A stretch of DNA of 22,590 nucleotides from an uncultured Eubacteriales bacterium (lineage in GTDB: Bacteria > Bacillota > Clostridia > Oscillospirales > CAG-272): contig CAJLCI010000036.1 in the NCBI GenBank assembly GCA_905205065.1, positions 1-22,590 of the forward strand, in the 5' to 3' direction. Shown one piece after another: positions 1-6,039 of this stretch (position 1 is the stretch's first letter; the number at the start of each line of letters is the position of its first letter). Below the pieces are notes generated by a model that saw only the letters and a list, made by a program, of their open reading frames with translations, searched no databases and had not been told where the DNA came from. The position numbers and the translations under genes are program-made.

Positions 1-17
1 CAATCGGCAGCTTTTCT

Positions 18-46
18 ATTATATCACTCCTTCCCCTCTTTGTCAA
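18..46 (-). promoter_or_regulatory. Perfect-consensus sigma-A promoter reading out of the window
   Basis: On the minus strand TTGACA (46-41) and TATAAT (23-18) are separated by exactly 17 bases, so both hexamers match the sigma-A consensus fully. The DNA just upstream (about 47-75) is rich in A runs on that strand, like an UP element. Transcription would run off the left edge of the window. Such a strong promoter often serves a stable RNA or highly expressed gene, but the target cannot be seen, so that part is inference. Confidence 0.8.
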
Positions 47-516
47 TACCTTTTTACACTTTTTTTCGGAATTTTTAATCGTTATGGGTAGTAACATTTC
101 TATCATTAAATATATAGTATAGTTCTATATATGTGAAGCTATATAAAAATAGTCATTTTATAAATGCTATTATAAAGCTTAATAAATTCATACCAACTTA
201 GTAATACATATTATGTTGTATAAATCAAAAATTTTTATTACGAACAAATAACAATAAAAAACATTTATATAAAAGAAAAATACTTTATTTGAGATAATCT
301 TTGCCGCATCTTAAATTCTGTTGTGATATAATAGTTTCAAAGCTTAACCAGCATTTATACGATATCAACAACTGCAATTTCTGAAAAACAACTGTTATAA
401 AACCTACGGATAAACTTTAAATTTATAATTTAATAGACGTTAAGCAAAAAATTTTCAGTAAGCTTTTTTCACTTTTCCGTTACTGCCAACAATTTTGTAA
501 ATCCAATGCTATAGTA

Positions 517-546
517 TTGCGATATGAGTTTATCTTATGATATAAT
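517..546 (+). promoter_or_regulatory. Candidate promoter for the potassium gene cluster
   Basis: TTGCGA (517-522) lies 18 bases before TATAAT (541-546), and an upstream TG at 538-539 makes an extended -10. A second TGATATAAT follows at 553-561, repeating the same 9 bases 15 bases later. If used, the transcript would carry a leader of about 300 nt before the sensor kinase gene. No better promoter was found closer to that gene, but the assignment is inferred. Confidence 0.4.
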
Positions 547-599
547 GAATTATGATATAATAAATGTTAGGGTTAATGCTCTGATCAAAAAATCAGACT

Positions 600-705
600 G
601 CGAACGTTGTATACGGTAATCTCATATAAGCTGCATAGTTTAATAAATTAAATTGCGCACGTTGCATTCAAGACCCGTATATGAGCTGCATATTTTAACA
701 AATTT
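600..705. repeat. Imperfect 51-bp direct repeat, two copies
   Basis: Copy A (600-650) and copy B (655-705) align without gaps at a 55-base period; 37 of the first 50 positions match. The best conserved parts are GCG-ACGTTG at the start and GCTGCATA-TTTAA-AAATT at the end. The repeat lies between the candidate promoter and the sensor kinase gene. Its role is unknown; a tandem regulator-binding region or a decayed duplication would both fit. Confidence 0.6.
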
Positions 706-858
706 GTTCTACTGCAGCCAACGGCGATTTTGTGAAGCAAACTCCTTAAACATTATGCTCTAACTTTAATTTTATTATATAATCATTCAAAACTATCGCT
801 TTTATTACATTTATAAAATAATTGTTTTGCTATTTAAATTGAAATCAGGAACAAATTA

Positions 859-1920
859 ATGAAAATAAAAAATTACTTAATTGATGCTATCTTCATGCTG
901 CTGATTCTAATAGCATCTTTCTCAGTTGTAATATTTGCGCAAAAATCTTTTGAAACAGACGCAATTGCTCAAATGATTTTTGTAATGGCTGTATTCTTAG
1001 TTTCGCTTTCAACGCACGGATATATCTTCGGAATAACAGCATCACTAATAAGTGTACTTGCGGTTAATTATGCGTTTACTTTTCCGTATTTAGAATTTAA
1101 TTTTTCCCTGCCGGAAAACTTATTTTCCGGCATAGTAATGCTTTTTGTCTCCATTATGACAAGCACTCTTACAACTAATTTAAAAAAGCAGGAGCACATG
1201 AGAGCCGAAAACGAAAAAGAAAAGGTACGTGCCAATCTTCTTCGTGCCGTTTCTCATGATCTCAGAACCCCGCTTACTTCAATTTACGGTTCTTGTTCTA
1301 CAATCATAGAAAATTACGATTCATTAAGCAAAGAACAGCAAATAAAGCTTCTCAGCGAGATATGCGGAGATGCGGAATGGCTGAACCGTATGGTTGAAAA
1401 TCTCTTATCTGTAACTCGGATAGACAGTGAAAAGGTATCTGTCAAAAAGGTTCCTACCGTCCTTGAAGAACTGATCGATACGGTTCTTGTAAAGTTTAAA
1501 AAACGCTATCCCAATCAAAACGTTAAAGTAGATATTCCGGAAAATTTTATAATCATTCCAATGGATCCCATGCTTATAGAGCAGGTTATTTTAAACCTTT
1601 TGGAAAATGCAGTTTATCATGCAAAAGGAATGACAGAACTTATATTATACGTTTACACAGAAGAGAAACGCGCCGTATTTGAAATCATAGATAATGGCTG
1701 CGGTATACCTAAGGAGAAACAGGACGCCCTCTTTTCCGGAGGCTTTGAAAAAAGCGCCCCTACGGTTGACCGTAATAAGAACAGCATGGGAATCGGCCTG
1801 TCTGTCTGCGCTACTATCATAAAGGCGCACGGAGGCGAAATCTGCGCCGAAAGTATTCCTGGCAAAAAAACAAAAGTACAGTTTTCTCTGGAAATGGAGG
1901 ACACTAAACATGAGCAATAA
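859..1920 (+). CDS. Short KdpD-type sensor histidine kinase
   Basis: This membrane kinase probably senses potassium or turgor stress and phosphorylates the regulator encoded next to it. Residues about 5-107 hold four hydrophobic segments of the DUF4118 type found in KdpD. The kinase core follows: an H-box with phospho-acceptor His133 (SHDLRTPLTS), an N-box at LLENAVYHA (Asn250), DNGCGIP at 278-284 and a GIGL motif at 311-314. At 353 residues it lacks the cytoplasmic KdpD and universal-stress-protein domains that make E. coli KdpD about 894 residues long. The ATG has a CAGGA Shine-Dalgarno 8 bases upstream, and only non-coding DNA precedes it, so the short form looks native. It overlaps the regulator gene by 11 bases, implying translational coupling. 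The KdpD-like assignment is firm; the exact signal is not known. Confidence 0.88.
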   Translation: MKIKNYLIDAIFMLLILIASFSVVIFAQKSFETDAIAQMIFVMAVFLVSLSTHGYIFGITASLISVLAVNYAFTFPYLEFNFSLPENLFSGIVMLFVSIMTSTLTTNLKKQEHMRAENEKEKVRANLLRAVSHDLRTPLTSIYGSCSTIIENYDSLSKEQQIKLLSEICGDAEWLNRMVENLLSVTRIDSEKVSVKKVPTVLEELIDTVLVKFKKRYPNQNVKVDIPENFIIIPMDPMLIEQVILNLLENAVYHAKGMTELILYVYTEEKRAVFEIIDNGCGIPKEKQDALFSGGFEKSAPTVDRNKNSMGIGLSVCATIIKAHGGEICAESIPGKKTKVQFSLEMEDTKHEQ

Positions 1921-2635
1921 CAAATTTAAAATTCTTGTAATAGAAGATGAAACAAATATATGCAGCTTTTTAGAAACTCTCCTGATTGCAAACGGATATC
2001 AGACTATGACAGCTAAAAATTGCGTGACAGGAAATTCACTTTTTATGTCATATAATCCGGATCTTGTTATTTTAGATTTAGGTCTTCCGGATAAAGATGG
2101 AATTGAGTTTATAAAATCCATACGAAAGACATTTACTACCCCCATCATCGTTTTATCGGCCAGAACTTCCGAAACAGACAAAGTAACCGCTTTGGATTTC
2201 GGAGCAAACGATTATATGACAAAGCCATTCGGAACGGCAGAACTTATTGCCCGTATACGAGCGACTCTGCGTAATAGTCGGTACGGTACAACCTCCGGAT
2301 CACTTCCCGGAGGGCAATTTAAAGCCGGCGGACTGACAATTGATTATGAAAGAAGACGGGTTTTTGTAAACGGCAGGGAAATAAAGCTTACTCAAACAGA
2401 ATATAATATTGTGGTTTTGCTGTCGGAACATTCCGGGAGAGTAATGACATACTCATCTATAGTCCGAACAATATGGGGAGGCACCGATTACAGCAGCACA
2501 AAAAAGCTGCAGGTAAATATAGCGAATATCCGTAAAAAATTCGGAAGCACGCCAGGCGATAATCCGTATATCCAAAACGAATTGGGAATAGGATACCGTA
2601 TGATAGAGGAAGACGCAGAAAAGCCTTCTCTCTGA
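1910..2635 (+). CDS. KdpE-type response regulator (OmpR/PhoB family)
   Basis: This is a DNA-binding response regulator, presumably phosphorylated by the upstream kinase. The receiver domain (about 6-120) has the acidic pair Glu12-Asp13, phospho-acceptor Asp56 (VILDLGLPD), Ser83 and Lys105 in MTKPF. After a linker, residues about 138-235 form an OmpR-type winged helix, with KLTQTEYNIVVLL and the TKKLQVNIANIRKKF recognition region, ending in GIGYRM. The 241-residue length is normal for KdpE. Its start lies inside the kinase gene, an 11-base overlap. The next genes encode a Ktr/Trk transporter rather than the KdpFABC pump, so these are the likely local targets. That regulatory link is inferred from position only. 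Confidence 0.9.
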   Translation: MSNNKFKILVIEDETNICSFLETLLIANGYQTMTAKNCVTGNSLFMSYNPDLVILDLGLPDKDGIEFIKSIRKTFTTPIIVLSARTSETDKVTALDFGANDYMTKPFGTAELIARIRATLRNSRYGTTSGSLPGGQFKAGGLTIDYERRRVFVNGREIKLTQTEYNIVVLLSEHSGRVMTYSSIVRTIWGGTDYSSTKKLQVNIANIRKKFGSTPGDNPYIQNELGIGYRMIEEDAEKPSL

Positions 2636-2698
2636 CATAAAACCAACATTAAAATAGCAGTGTTTCGATTATTTTCAGAAAGGTATTGTCATATAAAC

Positions 2699-3997
2699 AT
2701 GATCAAACTAATAAAAAAGCAATCGCCGGGCCGAATTATTGCTCTCGGTTTTGCTTTTATCATTCTAATCGGCTCGTTTTTGCTCAGCATGCCGTTCAGC
2801 ATACAGGACGGAGTAAAATTACGCTACATAGACGCCCTGTATACATCCACCAGCGCAGTCTGCGTAACCGGATTAATCGCTGTAGATGCAGGAAATACAT
2901 TTACTCCGTTAGGACAGTTTTTTCTCGCCGTACTGATACAGGTCGGCGGATTAGGTGTAACCGCTGTTGGAGCCGGAATCATTCTTGCAATAGGAAAAAA
3001 GGTAAACCTAAAAGGCAGAAATATTATACGTGAAGCGATGAATCTCGGCTTAGGAAACGGAACCATCCGATTTATAAAAAGTGTCTTTCTGACCACACTC
3101 GCCTTTGAATTAACAGGAGCCGTTTTAAGTTTTATAGTTTTTATTCGGGATTACCCGCCTCTTCGCGCCGTAGGTCTTAGCCTGTTTCACTCTGTTGCGG
3201 CATTCAACAATTCCGGGTTTGATATATTAGGAGATCTGCAAAATCTGATTCCCTACCAGAACAACATAATGTTAAATCTTGTAACCAGCGGACTGATATT
3301 TTTCGGAGGAATTGGTTTCTTAGTCATAAAAGAAATAATAGGAAAGAAATTTCGATGGTGCAAATTCTCCATGCATACAAAAGTTGTGCTTACCGTAAGT
3401 ATATTTTTAATTGCTGCAGGCACTATTCTTATTAAGCTTACAGAAGATGTAACCTGGTTAGGTGCATTCTTTCAAAGTGTTTCTGCGAGAACAGCGGGCT
3501 TTTCCACCTATCCGCTCGGAAATTTCTCCAATGCCGGTCTGCTTGTGCTTATCGTTTTAATGTTCATAGGCGCTTCTCCGGGATCAACAGGAGGAGGGAT
3601 AAAGACAAGCACATTATTCGTTCTTGTTCAAGGTATAAAATCGGCAGCAACCAATAAAACTGAAAAAGCTTTCAGATATGCAGTCCCGTCTGACGCATTT
3701 CGCAAGGCGGCGGTAATTACTTTAATCTCATTGGGTGTCGTAATTACAGGGGCATACCTCATGGTAATAATGGAACCTGGCATATCTCTGATGGATGCAT
3801 TATTTGAAATTACAAGCGCATTCGGAACAGTTGGCTTATCAACAGGCATTACAACAGGATTATGCGACGGAAGTAAGCTCCTTTCAATTATAATTATGTA
3901 TATCGGAAGGCTCGGGCCTCTTACAATCGCGTCTTTATGGTATTTTACTAAAGGAGAACGCGCAATTTATCCCGACGGAAACATCGCTATAGGCTGA
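2699..3997 (+). CDS. ktrB: Potassium uptake channel subunit, KtrB/TrkH family
   Basis: This is the membrane pore of a Ktr/Trk potassium uptake system, working with the cytoplasmic RCK subunit encoded next. The protein is hydrophobic throughout and shows four selectivity-filter loops in order: TSTSAVCVTGL, SVAAFNNSGF, SVSARTAGFST and TSAFGTVGLSTG, each with the filter glycine. I take the ATG at 2699 (MIKLIKKQSPG), giving 432 residues and the usual Ktr-type N-terminus. A GTG at 2660 in the same frame would add 13 residues that look unlike the family. An AGAAAGG Shine-Dalgarno at 2677-2683 lies rather far (15 bases) from the ATG. The gap from the regulator gene is 63 bases, consistent with one transcript. 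KtrB and TrkH are hard to separate by eye; the single-RCK partner favours KtrB. Confidence 0.92.
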   Translation: MIKLIKKQSPGRIIALGFAFIILIGSFLLSMPFSIQDGVKLRYIDALYTSTSAVCVTGLIAVDAGNTFTPLGQFFLAVLIQVGGLGVTAVGAGIILAIGKKVNLKGRNIIREAMNLGLGNGTIRFIKSVFLTTLAFELTGAVLSFIVFIRDYPPLRAVGLSLFHSVAAFNNSGFDILGDLQNLIPYQNNIMLNLVTSGLIFFGGIGFLVIKEIIGKKFRWCKFSMHTKVVLTVSIFLIAAGTILIKLTEDVTWLGAFFQSVSARTAGFSTYPLGNFSNAGLLVLIVLMFIGASPGSTGGGIKTSTLFVLVQGIKSAATNKTEKAFRYAVPSDAFRKAAVITLISLGVVITGAYLMVIMEPGISLMDALFEITSAFGTVGLSTGITTGLCDGSKLLSIIIMYIGRLGPLTIASLWYFTKGERAIYPDGNIAIG

Positions 3998-4084
3998 TAT
4001 TATAGTCTTATTTCAAATTCATCATTCGTGTAATCAAATACAGCTGAAAAATACAATTATTAATTAAAGGGTTGATTTTTAACA

Positions 4085-4768
4085 ATGTTTAACAGAACAA
4101 AAAAAGAAAGAGATATATTCGGAATTATCGGTTTGGGTCGATTTGGGTCCGCTTTGGCAATAGAACTCGCGTCTGCCGGAACAGATCTGCTTGTCATAGA
4201 CAGAGATGAGGAGAAAGTACGGGAGCTAAGGGATTATACAGAAAATGCATATGTAGTAAAAAATCTTGATAAGAAAGCTCTTACTGAAACCGGTGTGCAA
4301 AACTGTGACGTGGCTGTAGTATGCATCGGAGAACACATGGATACATCAATTCTTACCACATTAAATCTTGTAAGCCTGGGCATTCCGACTGTAATTGCAA
4401 AAGCAACAAGTATAGAGCACGGAGAAATACTCGAAAAACTTGGTGCAGAAGTTGTTTATCCGGAGCGTGATATGGCAATCAGGCTCGCACACCGACTTGA
4501 GGCATCAAAAATGCTTGATTATATCCAATTAAGCGAGAAGCTAAATATATCAAAGCTTATTATTCCTGACAGAATAGTAGGAAAGACCGTATTGTCAGTC
4601 AACCTGCGCGGAGAATTCGGCATTAACATCATAGCTATAGAAAACAACGGTAATCTGATCGAAACCATAAATCCTGATTACGTATTCAGAAAAGGAGATA
4701 TAATGTTTATTTCCGGAAGTAAGGACAGTTTAGATCGTTTATCCGCATGGACTGAAAGGTCGTTATGA
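4085..4768 (+). CDS. ktrA: Potassium uptake regulatory subunit, KtrA/TrkA (RCK) family
   Basis: This is the cytoplasmic gating ring subunit of the potassium channel. Residues about 11-130 form an RCK-N (Rossmann) domain with the nucleotide motif GLGRFGSALA and an acidic residue at the end of beta-2 (VIDRDEEK). Residues about 140-225 form an RCK-C domain (KLIIPDRIVGKTVLSVNLR onward), which in relatives can bind c-di-AMP. At 227 residues it has a single RCK unit, like Bacillus KtrA and unlike the double-unit E. coli TrkA. An AAAGGG motif precedes the ATG. Its stop codon overlaps the next start as ATGA, so the DUF368 gene is translationally coupled. Function is well supported; ligand preference is not visible. 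Confidence 0.92.
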   Translation: MFNRTKKERDIFGIIGLGRFGSALAIELASAGTDLLVIDRDEEKVRELRDYTENAYVVKNLDKKALTETGVQNCDVAVVCIGEHMDTSILTTLNLVSLGIPTVIAKATSIEHGEILEKLGAEVVYPERDMAIRLAHRLEASKMLDYIQLSEKLNISKLIIPDRIVGKTVLSVNLRGEFGINIIAIENNGNLIETINPDYVFRKGDIMFISGSKDSLDRLSAWTERSL

Positions 4769-5601
4769 ACACAAATATCTTAAAATATGCAATGCTTATA
4801 ACAAAGGGGACCCTTGTCGGATTCGGAGCCATTATGCCCGGAATCAGCGGTGGAACACTGTGCGCCGCGTTTGGAATGTATAAACCGTTGCTCGGTCTGT
4901 TATCATCACCGCGGAAAACAATAAGAGACAACGGCTTGGATATACTCGCATTTCTGACAGGAATCGGTTTCGGCTTTGTCGGATTATCAGGTCTCGCAAG
5001 TTGGCTCATGGAAAAAAACAGTAAGATATTAATATGTGTTTTTATCGGACTGATAATCGGAACAATTCCGGAGCTTTGGGCTAATGCAGGAGAAAACGGA
5101 AGAAAGTCATCTTCATATATATCCATGGCCAGCAGTTTTTTTCTGATGCTTTGCATCCTGGTATTTTTTAAATTCACAGAAGGCTTTACAGTTGAACCAA
5201 ATATCCGGGGATTTCTTCTGTGCGGAATCCTATGGGGTATCAGTTTCATTGTGCCCGGAATGAGTTCCTCTACATTAATTATATTTTTCGGATTATACCA
5301 GCCAATGCTGAATGGAATTTCAAAATTTTCCATACAGGTTCTTTTTCCACTTGTACTGGGTATGGGAATATGCCTTATTGCTTTGTCTAAAGCGGTAAAT
5401 CTGGCATATAAGAAATGGTATACACAATTTTCACACGCCATTATTGGTGTAATTATGGCAAGCACGGTTATGATTGTCCCATACGACATGATGTATTCTA
5501 CCACCGATGTACTTTTAGGCGTTTTCTGCGCTGTGGCAGGATTTATCTTTTCATTTGCCGCAGGGAAATTATGTTTAAGACTATCAGTTCGGATAAAGTG
5601 A
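4765..5601 (+). CDS. DUF368 membrane protein (PopT-like polyprenyl-phosphate translocase family)
   Basis: This 278-residue integral membrane protein has the internal symmetry of DUF368. Two related motifs, GFGAIMPGISGGTL (about 19-32) and GISFIVPGMSSSTLI (about 158-172), sit in the two halves, each near a sequence of the form FG-Y-P-L. Members of this family have been shown to recycle the undecaprenyl-phosphate lipid carrier across the membrane and to matter at alkaline pH or under ion stress. The ATG overlaps the upstream stop codon in an ATGA, so it is made together with the potassium channel. A strong terminator starts 9 bases after the stop. Family membership is clear from the repeats; the transport activity here is by homology only. 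Confidence 0.85.
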   Translation: MNTNILKYAMLITKGTLVGFGAIMPGISGGTLCAAFGMYKPLLGLLSSPRKTIRDNGLDILAFLTGIGFGFVGLSGLASWLMEKNSKILICVFIGLIIGTIPELWANAGENGRKSSSYISMASSFFLMLCILVFFKFTEGFTVEPNIRGFLLCGILWGISFIVPGMSSSTLIIFFGLYQPMLNGISKFSIQVLFPLVLGMGICLIALSKAVNLAYKKWYTQFSHAIIGVIMASTVMIVPYDMMYSTTDVLLGVFCAVAGFIFSFAAGKLCLRLSVRIK

Positions 5602-5609
5602 GTAATGGC

Positions 5610-5660
5610 AAAAAGCTGCAGATAGTATATTTTTATACTATCTGCAGCTTTTTATATTTT
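5610..5660 (+). terminator. Strong intrinsic terminator of the potassium cluster
   Basis: A perfect 20-bp stem (5610-5629 with 5634-5653) closes a TTTT loop. The right arm ends in five T, and more T-rich sequence follows to about 5664. It begins 9 bases after the DUF368 stop. The arms begin and end with A and T runs, so it could work in both directions. Confidence 0.9.
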
Positions 5661-5716
5661 TTTCTGGTCTTAACTCAGTTCACACGTTGCCTGTATGGAA
5701 AAAACTCGGCAATCTA

Positions 5717-5745
5717 TTGTATTTTTGTTCTCTTCATGGTATAAT
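5717..5745 (+). promoter_or_regulatory. Sigma-A promoter upstream of the hairpin element
   Basis: TTGTAT (5717-5722) and TATAAT (5740-5745) are separated by 17 bases. The sequence TTCATGGTATAATAT (5733-5747) is repeated exactly at the promoter at 22527-22541, which also precedes a copy of the hairpin element. Transcription would start near 5752. Confidence 0.75.
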
Positions 5746-5871
5746 ATACAAAGAAATCTTTGCGGCGCAGGTCTTTACGGCTAAAGTCTGTCTGAGGGAG
5801 TAAAGCTGTGCAATTGACTGCTCCGCAAAAAATGCCTTGTCGGCAAGCATTTTGATTAACGCTATATTAAC

Positions 5872-5920
5872 CTTAAAGCTTAACACTTTAAGATACGATT
5901 TTCATTTCGCTGTCAAAGAC
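5872..5920 (+). repeat. Copy 1 of a dispersed hairpin element
   Basis: These 49 bases align without gaps to 22542-22590, with 39 identical positions; the second copy is cut by the window end. The first half is an inverted repeat (CTTAAAG, 7-base loop, CTTTAAG). The second half holds TTTCGCTGT, the left arm of a second hairpin. Here it lies 126 bases after its promoter, while in copy 2 it follows the -10 box directly. Confidence 0.65.
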
Positions 5921-5930
5921 AGCGATTTTT
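5907..5930 (+). terminator. Terminator-like hairpin before ftsK
   Basis: TCGCTGTC (5907-5914) pairs with GACAGCGA (5918-5925) around an AAA loop, and TTTTT follows directly. The 8-bp stem with a short T-run suits a modest intrinsic terminator. It lies about 110 bases before the ftsK start, so it would end a small RNA or attenuate readthrough. Confidence 0.55.
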
Positions 5931-5970
5931 CAATACAAAATCCCGAAACACTGCGATTTATTCAGACTTT

Positions 5971-5979
5971 TGATACAAT
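5971..5979 (+). promoter_or_regulatory. Candidate extended -10 promoter of ftsK
   Basis: TG-A-TACAAT lies about 60 bases before the ftsK ATG. The best -35 at 17-base spacing is CTGCGA (5951-5956), which is weak. If it is active, ftsK has its own promoter and the upstream transcript is a separate RNA. Confidence 0.35.
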
Positions 5980-6039
5980 ATTTAATAATTAATCTCGACA
6001 TTTCGATTGTTTAAAGGTCAGGAAGGAAGGAAAGATATA

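Larger units (their letters stand above)
1..858. other. Long AT-rich intergenic region without a convincing gene
   Basis: I see no convincing protein gene, tRNA or rRNA in this 858-base stretch. It holds the outward promoter at its left end, several TATAAT boxes with an upstream TG (324-332, 538-546, 553-561), a 55-base-period imperfect direct repeat (600-705), and a small hairpin around 578-597. I looked for the conserved core of a c-di-AMP (ydaO-type) riboswitch, expected for a potassium operon in Bacillota, and did not find it. Confidence 0.6.
5752..5930 (+). ncRNA. Candidate structured small RNA or ftsK leader
   Basis: No protein is evident. The strand can fold into successive helices. 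A long helix forms when TTTGCGG-C-GCAG (5759-5770) pairs with CTGC-T-CCGCAAA (5818-5829), with CTTTAC/GTAAAG able to pair inside it. A hairpin with a TCGG loop follows at about 5828-5853. CTTAAAG/CTTTAAG comes next (5872-5892). The last is an 8-bp terminator-like hairpin followed by TTTTT (5907-5930). A good promoter precedes it. The third and fourth helices recur at the right edge of the window. It could be an independent small RNA of about 180 nt or an attenuating leader of ftsK. It does not match a named RNA family that I recognise. The fold was drawn by eye, without energy calculation. Confidence 0.45.
5602..6039. other. Intergenic region between the DUF368 gene and ftsK
   Basis: This 438-base stretch has no credible protein gene. 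It holds, in order, the operon terminator (5610-5660), a sigma-A promoter (5717-5745), a region able to form several hairpins (5749-5930), and an extended -10 promoter candidate for ftsK (5971-5979). The ftsK Shine-Dalgarno lies at 6021-6033. Confidence 0.7.

Noticed and set aside
300..858. Possible c-di-AMP (ydaO-type) riboswitch before the potassium genes
   Set aside because: The conserved sequence blocks of that family are not visible, although the location would suit it.
4707..5504. 265-codon open frame on the minus strand opposite the DUF368 gene
   Set aside because: It lies almost wholly inside a well-supported gene, its product has no recognisable domain, and it spans the ktrA-DUF368 overlap. 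It is a by-product of the coding sequence on the other strand.
5415..5744. 109-codon plus-strand frame across the end of the DUF368 gene and its terminator
   Set aside because: It overlaps the DUF368 gene in another frame and runs through a strong terminator hairpin into a promoter, so it is not credible as a gene.
5752..5930. 6S RNA as an identity for the structured region
   Set aside because: The length is right, but the 5' and 3' ends do not pair into the long rod with a central bubble that defines 6S RNA.
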